DNA of 64,000 nt. It comes from Apostichopus japonicus. Taxonomy: Eukaryota; Echinodermata; Holothuroidea; Aspidochirotida; Stichopodidae. Shown here in pieces: positions 48,996 to 60,252 of this stretch; within the stretch, counting starts at the first letter, position 1; every line of letters starts with the position of its first letter. The notes beneath the pieces are model-generated. The model was not told where the DNA came from. It did no database searches and saw nothing but the letters and a program-made list of their open reading frames with translations. Location: contig NC_092580.1 of the NCBI RefSeq assembly GCF_037975245.1, forward strand, positions 14,543,001 to 14,607,000, read 5' to 3'. A program made the translations under genes and the position numbers.

Positions 48996-50670
48996 CAGTG
49001 GCGTCGCCAAGGGGGGGCCAGGGGGCACGTGCCCCCCCTGGAAAACCTAGTGCCCCCCCGAGTGCCCCCCCATCTGAGATTTGGGTTGGTAAAAAAATAT
49101 ATATATATTTTGTTATATTCAACTCCCATCATCTGAGTTGGTTTTTCATAAGGACAAAGAAGCACAGTAATTCGTATTTTCTTCAAATGAGCTGCGAAAA
49201 AATGAAAAAGTTTATCCTTGAACGTCGGGTATCGAAGTCGTAACCCGCGCCATCACAACAGGTGTCGATCTTTACATTGAATGTGTCAGTGCTCACGCCA
49301 TACCAGCGGATATACACGTCCGCTTCGCGAGCTACATGACTGTGAGAAGGGAGGGTACTGCAATATGTTGCCTTGGTCTGAGGTTGACAGGTTAGGAGCT
49401 GACGAAATGTGAGAATGTGAGGGTCCGCAGGCACCATACTTGCCTATATTTGTGGACCCATATATTAACCCTGTTGTGTAGGGGGTGCAGAGGTCATTTG
49501 AGGTCAGATGCTTGTAGGAACAAATGGCGAATGTTCACACCTGCATACTGAGCCATACTCGATGTGTGATCAAACTTTGGATTGCATGGTGAGATCCCTG
49601 ATAGGAGCCAATAACGATGCTGGAACCTGTTACATCTTAATAGATAATGGGCGAAAACGAGAAGGACAAGAAAGGAGTCGGGGTTCATGCACACATTAAT
49701 TCAACAAATGTAGGTTTTATTGATATAGGGTTAGGCATAATATCGACAGCATGTGGTTCATATCCTCTGCAAAATTCTGCGCCTTGTTAAAATCATTAGC
49801 TCAAAAATAGCAATTTCTGGAGATATCTTCAGATCGAATTTAGCATCAAATGTGGCAGTATTTTGCATCTAGCCCATCCTCCGTATGCGAAAATTTTCCA
49901 AAGGGGAGGGGGCCCCCAATGAAAAAGTTGAGGGGGCAAATGCATGATAAGCCCCCCCCCCAATATTTACCAAGGCTCCGAAACGTGCATCTGCCCATTT
50001 TTCAATGCATACTTGTCGATCTGTCCGATGCACACATATACTATATAGGTGTAACAATTTTAGTAAATGCTGGGGGGACCCTCGGCCCGTCCCCTGGCTA
50101 TAGACCACATTGTCACCCAACCGCGTCTTCACGCCCCGTGAAAAGTGTAAGCAGTGAGTGTGAGTACCGGTAAGCGCAACACAAATTCGTCTTAGGCCAA
50201 TGACTTGCTTCATTTCAGCCAGTTCTCCAACATCCCCTTACTCCACTCAAAAACGTCTTTGCGAGTACACTAAGAGTAATAGCTACTGTACTCTCTTAAA
50301 ACACCATCGAATATACAAATTACAATGTTTTTACAGACTTTTACGTGCAATCTGAGAAATTGCAGGCTTGAGACCCATATTTTAGGGCTAGGTATTCGCA
50401 GCATAAAACACTCGGGAAGTGCCGTTTCCGGCCATCTGGGGGTTTGAAAAACCCAAAATTTTCTTGTACGCTCCGCGCCAACCGATGGTGGCGCTGCGCT
50501 TAGATAGTCTCTACACATTAGCCCCCCAAATAATTTTCCCGTTCCGCCGCGCCTGGAGGGGGCACCCCCTCCCCCAGGACGGTGATCCGTATCCACCTAA
50601 GTGCCCCCCCCATCAAATGCTGGTGCCCCCCCTGTGCCCCCCCAGACTGAAAAGTCTGGTGACGCCACTG
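48996..50670. mobile_element. hAT-like non-autonomous element, 1,675 bp (CAGTGGCGTC termini)
   Basis: The left end CAGTGGCGTCGCCA and the inverted right end CAGTGGCGTCACCA match at 13 of 14 bases. A perfect 8-bp duplication CCTCTTCT abuts both ends (48988-48995 and 50671-50678). The shared subterminal module lies at about 50410-50510. G/C-rich GCCCCCCC tracts occur near both ends. None of the short frames inside looks like a hAT transposase, so it is a deletion derivative or MITE-like copy. Confidence 0.93.
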
Positions 50671-50678
50671 CCTCTTCT

Positions 50679-52203
50679 CTAAATTATGTTTAACTTCTTA
50701 CATGTACTTTGGACACAGGCGATTGATTCGGAATGTTAGATACATTATTGGAGATTTAATCTTTGGGAAGGTTTGCATGAACACCAATTAAGATCTACAG
50801 TAGCATCATCAAATTAATTGCATTAATACGTACCTGCTTGATCATTCATTGTTGACCATTAGTGTTGACGATGATTCCTTTTGAAGACTGTTCATAAGAG
50901 TCTATGTGTCATTGATTACTTTCCATCGTTCTCTTATCATGCCATTGCTTTCAAATGGTTTTGACTACTGGGCAAAGCTGTTTCTTCCTTAAAGTTCAGT
51001 GTATTTCAAAGAGCTCCTTTAACGTCAGATCATCAATGCCAAACTAGCAGGAGAGTGGCATACTTTTGTTGTTCAGTTAGGTTGTATTTACAGCTGCTTA
51101 ATCTTACCATGCAGAATACTAACAGCCACAATATTAGTTGTTGATCTGGCAGTGTAGATTTACACAACTGTCATCATTAACAAGTTCTTGCAATTAAACA
51201 GTAGTAATCTGTGTGTTAGACATGCATTTTGGAATGGTAAACAGCTGAGGCGATGTCTTGGTCAGTTTTGCAAACTTAAAAGTTAAACCTAGCCTGCTGA
51301 CGCACATTTAGCTACAGTGGCTCAACTATACTGACTGTGTCCAACTGTGCAGACATAGGATATGGAGAGGATAAAGTGACTTTGTTTTCACGATGCAAGC
51401 TAGCTACAACCTATATTTCTTGACCTTGGTTTAGGCTACAAAAATAACTTATCACGAAATTAACCCTGTAAACGTGTCACATTCTAAAATCCGCCAGAAC
51501 TACAAACATACCACCGAGTACGAAATAGTTTCCCCCAGCTACATGCCTGCTGTCATAGGGTATCGTATGGCACGATCGTGTTACAACGACTTATTGTCAA
51601 GTCTGCTACTGTATAATCCCAATCAGCTGAAATAACACACAGTTGTCATGATCATAGGCTGCTATGACAAAGTTGTCACCAATATCCAATCAACGGGGAC
51701 ATTTGCATGAGACTCGGCAAGTTTCAGTAATTAGTATGCCCTAAACAGGGTTCCACGTTTCTACAAAACGAACGAATTCTTTACACTGTAGCAGTAGTTT
51801 TCGCCGTGCTCCCTGGTTAGCTCACGTAGCCTAGGTATGATTACCTAACTGTTCGATGATACTCGGTGGCACAGAAATGTATTGTATACATGTATTCTCA
51901 GTTCTGTGATCGGTACGGTGGGAGTGCACACTTCCTGGTTATTCAGTGTACCGTACGTTCGTAGTCTAGGGTTCACAGAAATTTCTGTTGTGGTACGGTG
52001 GGTAGTGTCACTGGACGCCAACTCTGTAAAAATTACATTGCTGATATCGGTTTGGGAGCTGCTCGAAAGCATTGTAGCATTGGGCATATAATAGTTATAC
52101 ATGCCGGACATAATCAGGTCGAAACCCACCATTATAAGGAAATGTAGCCTACTACATGCGTACAAATAGTACTGATATCTACAATATACACCCATGTATT
52201 ACC
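50679..52203. other. Non-coding sequence
   Basis: No gene recognised. The 116-codon minus-strand frame at 51845-52195 lacks a recognisable domain. Confidence 0.4.
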
Positions 52204-52578
52204 CAGTGACGTAGGAAGGTACTTTTGAGTGGGGGGGCTGAAGACTGATGGCCGGCCTTGGGGAGGGGTCTAAGGGGAGGGGGTGTCCCCCTCCCCTTTG
52301 GATTTTTTTTGCATTTCCAGGTGGCCTCAGATGCAATTTGGTGCAATATAGCACACTTCAACACCCACTCCATTTTGTAAACTTAATTTTGTATTTTCAC
52401 CTGGCCTTAGATGCAATTTGGTGCTCCAAATGAGATTTTTTTTCTCATTTGGAAATGAAAAAGGGGTTTTCTGACTTGCGAAGTGGGGGGGGCGGAATGA
52501 TACTTCCGCCCCTCCACATTTTTCACTGGGGGGCTGGCGCCCCCCCCCCAGCCCCCCCCCCCGGTTCCTACGCCCTTG
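52204..52578. mobile_element. hAT-like MITE (CAGTGACGTAGGAA / CAAGGGCGTAGGAA termini)
   Basis: The left end CAGTGACGTAGGAAGG and the inverted right end CAAGGGCGTAGGAACC are flanked by a perfect 8-bp duplication GTATTACC (52196-52203 and 52579-52586). The core CGTAGGA is shared with family A. Inside, a segment ending AGATGCAATTTGGTGC occurs twice, about 80 bp apart. It is 375 bp with no transposase. Confidence 0.92.
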
Positions 52579-52586
52579 GTATTACC

Positions 52587-53663
52587 CTTCATCTAGAACT
52601 AACGGAAATTCTTCCATGATTATATAGTTAACTTACATACGGACCAAGGAGTACGTTAGTAAATTTTATGTTTGCTTCTACTAGACCTATATTAGCTATT
52701 TTGGTTTATCCCTTCTTTCGTCACCTACGCGCCATTGAAAGATGATAAAGTCCACTCCCGTCTTTCTTTATTACAATTTTTGATCAGTTCAAATGTTTAG
52801 TTACGTATATCTTGTATAGTGAATATTACAATATGTACATTTTACACTTCAGTCACGTTGAGTTTTGACATACACGGTGCAATGTCCAAATCTTTGCGTT
52901 TATGTTATTCATTTCATGCTCTCTGGTTTGCCCTGTAAAAAGTTCTTTCTGGTAGCTTAAATTTATTGCTTAGCAAAATTGCCAAAAGTTTCTGTATCTT
53001 TGGGCAGATACCACATCCTCGTAGCATTTTGTATCGCAAAGATATGACTTTTCTTCAAATTTTGGGATATTTCGTAGGCCTAAATGTATCTAACAACAGC
53101 AGAATGGATTATGTCATCATGGCACTTCTTCTGAAAATTGCGTTGTTTTCATGGCAGAGGATAAATATTACTCCAGAAAAAGGTACATTTAAATGAACTT
53201 CTAAGTTCAGAGCAATATGACGACTAAGCAAACATTCAATTGTATAATTTTCAAGGGTAAACATTTACAAAAAGATTATAATAGCCTAAATAAAGCTGTT
53301 GCAGAGCATTTACCCAGATGACACCACAGACTCCCCACTTTTCTCCAAATTCCTGAAGTAGTTGATGGTTTAGCCATTCAAAATATTAAGTAAATTCAAT
53401 GATTTGTGGGCAAGATTTGAGATGGGGCTTTCAACTATAACTCTGTGGAATTATTTTCTCTTCAATATTAGTTTCACGTTGTTCGTTACTAGAAAATCCA
53501 CGTCCAAACCGAACGGTCTGCTCATAAAAATCATCATGTTGAGTTCAGTGACATTGATTCACCGTCCGTGGGATTTTCTTCTGCGCGATCCGCGACGCAA
53601 TAGGTTACAAGGAAGAAGTTATACGGTAACGAGTCACAACACCCGTCAAATCATTATACGAAT
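52587..53663. other. Non-coding sequence
   Basis: No gene recognised. Confidence 0.4.
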
Positions 53664-54168
53664 CCCTTTCCTGTCTCGAGTGTATGGCAAGCCATATGGG
53701 ACAAACACCTCGTAATATATCCTAGTATATACGAATATATACGCGTATTAAATCAGACAATAACTGGCATGTCTTTTTACAAACGAGTTTCGGGAGTTAC
53801 CACATTGTAGCCTCGCCAGTGCAATAAATGAGAGATTGCAAAGTTATTTTCTATTTACGAACACTCAGGCCAATGGTACTTGATCTAGACAACAGTCATG
53901 ATTTGATACGTGTTTATATTCGAATTAGTACGTGTATATATTCGAAGTTATATGTGTATATATTCGAATTAATCCTCACATGTATTCGAATTGATACGTG
54001 TTGATTTTCGAATTAATACGCGGACATATTTAAGCCTTATGATTGGCTAATAATATATACGCGTATATATTCGAATTAATACGCGTATATATATTCAAAT
54101 TAATGCGCGGATATATTATGCGGTGTTTGTCCCACATGGCTTGCCATATACGTGTTCCTGGGAAAGGT
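53664..54168. mobile_element. Fold-back element with AT-rich minisatellite core
   Basis: The left arm (about 53664-53750: CCTTTCCTG, ATGGCAAGCCATATGGGACA, AACACC) is inverted at the right (about 54083-54168: GGTGTTTGTCCCACATGGCT, TGCCATATACG, GGGAAAGG). Between them, a roughly 20-bp unit TATATTCGAATTAATACGCG is repeated about eight times in both palindromic senses (53910-54115). TTCGAA and ACGCGTA are self-complementary, so the whole region can fold. No flanking TSD was established. Confidence 0.8.
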
Positions 54169-56117
54169 ATGTGTATCGCATGTGTGTGTGTGTCTTCCGT
54201 CAACATGGAGGAAACCCATTTCGAGATAACTACGTGGAAGACAAGAATTACGAGTAGGCTACAAGTACAGCATATACGAGAACGAATGTATAATGTTCAA
54301 CTAATTAAACGTGAGTACGGGTTAGTGATATGCAGTTTACCATCAAGGGTAGAAAGTTAATCTGCATTACTTTATTGATGGCTGCATAATTCTTAGTTTA
54401 AATGCTAGTACCTCATGTAAGCTAAAAATTATATTGGCCTGTCACATCAATGAAAGTAACAAAGAAAGGAAATTGAAAAAGGCTACGCTAAAACTGATCA
54501 ATTGTTAGCAACAAAAGAAACTTAGAACGGAGCTTATACTGACCATCATTAATACCAAAATGTATTCAAGATTAACGTCAAGTTTACCCAAACAAACCTT
54601 TGCGGTATTTCCACGGCATTTCAGGATAACTGCAAGGTTCCTTTCGTCATTCGATTTTTGTTTTTGCGACAGTGATAAAGAATCTGACAGAACTCCCCAT
54701 ATGAATTATGATGACAATTTTTGTGTTGAAGGCTCAGTGAATGCACCTTAGAATGTAAAAACTTGAAAGGAAAGAAATAACCTTACCTCTTACATCTGTG
54801 TCAACTTTATCCTGACAATAAATCAATTAATACAGACGAAGTCAAATTAATGATCAAATTTATTCCCGAGAGATTTCGTAGTTTTGTTGCATGCTGTAGG
54901 AAAGCACAACTCAAATAGACACTTGAAACCATATTCAAACAGAAATTACTCTCAACCGGTATATGCTTTCAATGAAAGTCTTGTTAATCATTTTCAAAGA
55001 GAAAAGATTTTCCTGTAAATATTGTGATTTAATGAGGGTTAATTGTTGGTAATGATCTACTAACCTATTCTGAAGATGCCTTAGCTTTCATCTCCTATTA
55101 CAATATTAACAGTGAAAGTGTCTTATTGAATGTATTGTAATGCGTGACAAAGGGAAAGTTCAGCAAAGCTCCCCCTCCCCGGCCCATAGCCAGCCACACA
55201 GGCTTGGGGGATATTATTTGGGAGGGGGATCTTATGTGAGGGGGTGGGGGATGACTCAGTGCGCGGATCAACCATAACGGTCTGTAAATATGGCGGCCGC
55301 AGCCAACATTACTGTAATGGACAGGAAATCAACTCAGATTCCGACGATAAGATTATTTATCAGTTTCTCCCTATATGTGAAATTATGATAACACATAAAG
55401 AAAGAAATAACGAATATTTCCTTAGATAATTAGTATGAAGAAATAACAATTACAAAACATAAGCTAATCACTATACCATATTATTATTGTTGGCTTCGTT
55501 TACTGATGAGATGTATAGATAATGTAACGATCAAAGCACTTTTCTGGCGAGGAAATGTGAACGGATAGGCAATTGAGAAGAAAACAAAATCGTTAGCACC
55601 ATATACGGACTTAGTATTCGTCATGGTGTTTTTCTCTACGACTTTCTCAAACAACAAGTCTTTTTTTATAATTCGTTGATTACTTCCTCGACATAGAGTC
55701 TTGATGTTTCTTCTTTCCAAAAGCAGCAGGACTTGATTGCACTTTTGCCCATGCGTTATGCATCGTCTTAAATTCTGAATGGCATCGAAACTTACGGACG
55801 ACAGTGGAAAAGCTATAGCTTCACATGTTATAAGTTCTGATGCCCGATAGTGATGGCAGCAGACGGGCCACATGCGGGAATGCTGCAAAGTGCGGATCCA
55901 AAACGTTTTTTTTTTTTCAATGGAAGGGGTTATCCTGCAGATTGTTGCAGCCGACTTTACTCCATGCAGGATTTTTTTTTTAAGAGGAAGGGGTCTGGAC
56001 GTTAGGTCGTTGATACTTATTACAATGTAGGCAGTTTTGTGGGTTTTCCACAAGGAAAAACATGATGACGCGTGTACGTGAAATGGTGCTCTCAAAGATC
56101 ATTTAGGCTATGAATTA
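54169..56117. other. Non-coding; one long unsupported open frame
   Basis: A 203-codon minus-strand frame spans 55484-56095. Its translation has no domain I recognise, no clear splice boundaries and two poly-K stretches from T-runs. It may be chance or a decayed exon, so it is not called as a gene. Confidence 0.4.
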
Positions 56118-56366
56118 CAGGTGCGTATCCAGGGGGGGGGGCGTTGGGGGCGCGCGCCCCCCGGGTAAGGAAAAGAGGAGAGAAAAAAAGAGAAGAAAAA
56201 GGGAAAAGGAACGGGGAAAAAAAGAAAAGGAGGAGAGGAAGGAAGGAAGGGAAAAGAAAAAGAAAAAAGAGAGAAAAAGGGAAAAGGAGGGAGTAGAAGA
56301 TAGCCAAGACCTCGGGAAGAGAAAGAGGAACAGTCATAGTTAAAGCGCTAATCCCTATTATATACA

Positions 56367-56843
56367 CAGGGTAGCCAGTGACAGATCGAGGATTACGGAG
56401 GGGGTGTGCGCCCAACCCTACCCCTTACATCGACAACTCAATTTTAAACGTTTCAATTTTTCCTCTCTCACTAATGTATCTATATAAATACTATATATGG
56501 TCTATCATAACGCGTGTGTGTGTGTGTATGGACGCCTTAAACAATTGTAGAATTGTGCTATATGGAACCAACTGTGGCTGGTCTTGAACGCGACCGAGTC
56601 GTCGGGGAACATTTCGGGAAGGGGGCGACCGACCCCCCCCCCCCGAGCAAATTTTCTTTATGACATCGCTAGTAATTTCAAAATAGACAATGCTTAGATG
56701 CAACTTACAAGGCCTGGGAAGTGTCATTTCCAGCGATCTGGGAGGCATTTTCGGCCAAAATTTTTCTTGTACGCTTCGCGCCAACTCATGGTGGCGCTTC
56801 GCTTAGATAGTTTGCCTACAGGCAATTACTCGCTACACGCCTG
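56367..56843. mobile_element. Possible nested CAG-ended element
   Basis: The left edge CAGGGTAGCCAGTGAC and the inverted right edge CAGGCGTGTAGCGAGTA share CAGG, GTAGC and AGT with an offset. It contains another copy of the shared module at about 56711-56812, at the same relative position near the right edge. No TSD was found, so the boundaries are tentative. Confidence 0.4.
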
Positions 56844-56944
56844 TTCGAATTTGTAATGCAAAGAGCAGATATAACATCATATCAGTGAGCATTGAAATGC
56901 ATTTTCCACGATGAACAGCCTCAAAAACTGTCTATGTGTGTAGT

Positions 56945-57383
56945 CAAAGGCGTAGGAGCCCAATTGGATTTGGGGGCTGTAATGACTTGCCCGAAAAAAA
57001 AGCCAAAATTTTTCGCGCGCGGAGCGCGCGTTCAACATATCGATGCCAATATCATATAAGCAAACATCGGTCATTATATTGCATGGCATCGTCTACCTTA
57101 CGGTCCGTGAAAGTTGCACAGTATACCGCAGGATGCTAATGTAAACAACCAAATATCTTATATAGATGGAGAAAAAGCATACAGATCCATTTATGTCAAA
57201 ACTCTCTTTTACAGTAGTATTCTCGGCCAAGCTTAGAACTTTATTTTAATTACCACGGAGATAATTTTTAAGCTGTTCATTGCTATTTATTTTTCTTTCA
57301 GTAGGTGTCCGAAAAAATTGGAAAAAATTGGGTTGCGGGGGGGGGGGCTGCATCCCCAGCCTCCTACGGGACCTACGCCTATG
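56945..57383 (+). mobile_element. hAT-like MITE, family A, copy 3 (nested)
   Basis: The left end CAAAGGCGTAGGAGCC and the right end CCTACGCCTATG form inverted repeats with a perfect 8-bp duplication TGTGTAGT (56937-56944 and 57384-57391). It is in the same orientation as copy 1 and shares GACTTGCCCGAAAAA, CCAAAATTTTTCGCGCG and a palindromic CGCGCGCGGAGCGCGCG. The right end carries a duplicated CCTACG(GGA)CCTACG. It is 439 bp and inserted inside the composite element. Confidence 0.95.
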
Positions 57384-58065
57384 TGTGTAGTGTTCGGTTT
57401 CGAGATACCTGATATCGGAAATATCTGCTATTTTTTTGTTCCTTCAATCAAGTTTTATAATAGCCATTATAAGAGGTTGCAATATTTCTACACCGATAAA
57501 TTAACTGTGTCGGAATTTTCGAAAATTTCCTCACCAACATTATTCATCATACTTTCCTCCGAGTATACTCGTGCAATTTTGACCTGTCTGTTAGGGGTTC
57601 AAGGAGGTTTTTCTATATTGGTTATCCATAGATTGAATTTTTTGCAACATTATGGGTATGTTTTGAAGTGATTTTATTCACGAGAAATGTGAATTTTCAA
57701 ATTCTCAACAAATAATGGGCTTAAAACCTTGAAAAGTGGGGCTTTCGGATATTGTGGGCCGTGACGTAGAATCACCTACAAAAGCAATGATCCATAGGAC
57801 ATGCAGTGAGGTCGAACATGATGTGTGACTGGTGACAATCTTCAAAAAGGTTATGGATGGAAAAAAACTTTTGGGAAATACTTGGTTCTCAGGCAAAAGT
57901 GTACATCTGGTTGCTCATTTTCAAGCCCGAGAAGTGCCATTTCCGGTGATCTGGGGGGTATCAAAACCAGAAATTTTCTTGTACGCTCCGCGCCAACTGA
58001 TGGTGGCGCTCCGCTTAGTTAGTAATTCGCGCCCCCCGGGTTAGAAAATCCTGGATACGCGCCTG

Positions 58066-58776
58066 AATTAGGTTTATATATTTGCAAGGTTGTGCTGATA
58101 ACTATTTTCGTTTCTTTCTTCTTCTTTTTGGTGGGGAGGGGGAGAGGGGGAGGGATGGTGAAATAGGGGGTGAACACCCGTGGGATGATACTTTGTACGT
58201 AATAAGCTGGTTATCACCTTTCCAGGTTCAGCAATCATGATTTTGAGAATGAACCACTAATGAACCGTGAGAGAAAATGAAAGCTTTGTTGATTTACCTT
58301 ATAATAACGTAATGAACGGTTAATTACATGCATGACTTGTATAAATATTCTGTGTTATCATTGATTTTCAGTAATTCATAGTAACCGTACCTTAATTTAG
58401 TAATTCGTGATGTGTATAATTCATGATAATCCGTACTTGCTTCATTTCCGACAGTTTGAATTCAGGAAGTAATCATAAGAAGCATAATTGTATGGGTATG
58501 ATTCACAGAAAGGTATAACTGCGTTCGATTTTATTATTATTTTTTTTAGAAAAATATTTCGTCATAAGGTATACACTGAATATTCAGTTTTGTATCGGCA
58601 TCTCGTATTAAAAAAATGCGTACTCCATAAAATTATTAGGTTCATGAGATGAAACATGAACAATTTAAGCGAGGTCTACATTCACACACACACAAAAACG
58701 GTTCATTGATTGCTAATGCCAATGGATTCATTCGTTGAATGATTGAGCAATGCCGTGAGTACAGGTAGATGCAGTG
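58066..58776. other. Non-coding sequence
   Basis: No gene recognised. A (CA)n run is near 58684-58694. Confidence 0.4.
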
Positions 58777-59160
58777 AGGAGAGAGAGAGAGGGGACTGGT
58801 GGGGGTGGGGGGGGTGATCCCCTAGTAAAGAACACAGCGTGAAAGACGTCTCCGTGGGCGGATTGATGATTTTGATTAATTGGGTGTGGTCCAGAGACTG
58901 AGGTCGCTGAAGCCGAGTCCTGTGCAATGGAGTCTTCGAGTGCATTATCTCCCAGACAAACAAGTTAAAATTTTGGACCTGCAGTGATGCATTCTGTGGC
59001 ATATTTAAAGCATATAAATTAAATCTATAATTAAACACTCAGATTTGTGCTAACAATTATTTTTTTTAAGTTTAGCATGAGGTTGAAAACGGGGGTTGTG
59101 TGGGGGGGGGGGGGGTGGGCGGGTGATGTCTACATCTCACACCTCTGGATCATCCCCTAG
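58777..59160. mobile_element. Probable family B MITE relative
   Basis: The layout matches the 12.7- and 38.2-kb elements: G-runs near both ends, a GTGATGCATTCTGTGGCATA motif and a CATCTCACACCTCTGGATCA right part. GGTGATCCCCTAGT near the left and GGATCATCCCCTAGTC near the right mark the likely edges in the same orientation. Boundaries are uncertain. Confidence 0.4.
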
Positions 59161-59492
59161 TCTCTCTTCCACATTTTTAATTCACGCAAAGGTACCGTGC
59201 ATACGAAAGTCATCTATTGAACTTGGTTGATACATATTTATGTAATTTTTAGATTCATACATTAAAATATCGAAAACTCGGAGAGTGGCCTCTGGAAACT
59301 GGTGTAAGTCCGGAACTAAAACACCGTAGGAATTTCCCTATTTTGTAAAAAAAAAGGAACTCCCGAATAAGCCATCATTGGCTTATCAAAGCCGCAAGCT
59401 GACCAAAGTCAGTCTCTTAGATTCATATTTAACGTCCATGATTATGAATTGTCAATTGTCAACACTCTGTAACTGGACGACATAAATTAATC
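59161..59492. other. Non-coding; probably the 3' body of the adjacent minus-strand SINE
   Basis: No gene is seen. Sequence next to the tRNA-like head on its 3' side lies at about 59420-59490. Confidence 0.35.
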
Positions 59493-59575
59493 TTGGAGTG
59501 ACTCGAACTCGGGACCTTATGAGTGAAATGCACCGGCGTTAACCAATGAGCTAACACTCCATAACACTCCACATA
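59493..59575 (-). mobile_element. tRNA-like head of a SINE
   Basis: On the minus strand, GTGTTAGCTCATTGGTTAAC fits a Pol III A box (TAGCTCATTGG) and CCCGAGTTCGAGTCACTCC fits a B box (GTTCGAGTC). They are spaced as in a tRNA gene, about 35 bp apart. The outer GGAGTG/CACTCC can pair, but the T-arm stem does not fold properly, so I read this as a tRNA-derived SINE or tRNA pseudogene rather than a working tRNA. Confidence 0.65.
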
Positions 59576-59626
59576 GTGACCATTATGATTGACTAGAATT
59601 CTCATCAATATTCCTACCCCCTCCCC

Positions 59627-59780
59627 CCTTCCCTTCCCTTCCCTTCTCTTCCCTTCCCTTCCCTTCCCTTCCCTTCCCTTCCCTTCCCTTCCCTTCCCTT
59701 CCCTTCCCTTCCCTTCCCTTCCCTTCCCTTCCCTTCCCTTCCCTTCCCTTCCCTTCCCTTCCCTTCCCTTCCCTTCCCTT
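59627..59780. repeat. (CCCTT)n pentanucleotide array
   Basis: About 30 nearly perfect CCCTT units with one TCTT interruption near 59646. All frames of the complement are open and encode a GREGK repeat, which explains the long minus-strand frames here; they are not genes. Confidence 0.98.
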
Positions 59781-59944
59781 CGCCTCTTCTCCCTTTCCCT
59801 TCTCAATTACGACCCTCTTCCTTTCCTCGATTCCCCTCTCCTTTCTCAGCCATGATTGCAATGCAATTTACAAGTTTATTACAACTCTGAGTCACCTCCA
59901 ATGAGGTACATAAGTACAGAATATGCGAATATATAACAATAATG

Positions 59945-60141
59945 AAACAAGATGGCTGCAACAGGAAAGAACTATAATGAAAAATCTAAGGCAAGAAAAG
60001 TGGAAAGGTTTAAATGGTGGCGCCAGCCATAAATGAGAGCAGGCTGGATAAGTCCTTCACAAAATATGTGGGAAGATTTTAATGACACAAAAGAGTCCTC
60101 ACAAATATTTTATTTGCAAGCATTACACCGTTTGAATCAAT
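59945..60141 (+). promoter_or_regulatory. FAM50A: Probable promoter/5' UTR of FAM50A
   Basis: CAAGATGGCTGC at 59948-59959 closely resembles the YY1-type AAGATGGCGGC element found around housekeeping-gene start sites. The start codon lies in a second ATGGCGG. An upstream frame of 27 codons (59952-60032, starting in the first ATGGC) would be a uORF if transcription starts before it. No TATA box was identified. Confidence 0.35.
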
Positions 60142-60252
60142 ATGGCGGAGTACAAAGGTGCTGCCAGTGAAGCTGGTCGAGTTCGGCAGCTGATAAAGAG
60201 AAGGGAACTACAGAAAGAGCAATTGGAAAAAATGAAACAGAAAATTGAACAG
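60142..60252 (+). CDS. FAM50A: FAM50A exon 1
   Basis: ATG in AATATGGCGG context, 37 codons from [13 protein letters not shown] to KMKQKIEQ. The donor CAG|GTACGC follows at 60253 (phase 0). Confidence 0.95.

Larger units (their letters stand above)
56118..58065. mobile_element. Composite CAG-ended DNA transposon with nested insertions
   Basis: The left end CAGGTGCGTATCCAGG and the inverted right end CAGGCGCGTATCCAGG match at 15 of 16 bases. AATTA abuts both ends (56113-56117 and 58066-58070), a candidate 5-bp duplication. GGGGGGCGC-type GC tracts follow both ends. The shared subterminal module is at about 57925-58022, ending about 43 bp from the right end. The interior holds a purine-rich GAAAAGGA tract (56165-56330), a possible second element (56367-56843) and family A MITE copy 3. 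Confidence 0.8.

Noticed and set aside
55484-56095. 203-codon minus-strand open frame
   Set aside because: No recognisable domain, no coding-like composition, includes poly-K from T-runs and lacks splice support. A protein search could change this.
59493-59575. Functional tRNA gene
   Set aside because: A- and B-box matches exist, but the T-arm stem does not pair and the acceptor stem overlaps it. SINE or pseudogene is more likely.
59459-59861. Long GREGK-repeat open frames
   Set aside because: Translation of the (CCCTT)n array in all frames of the complement.
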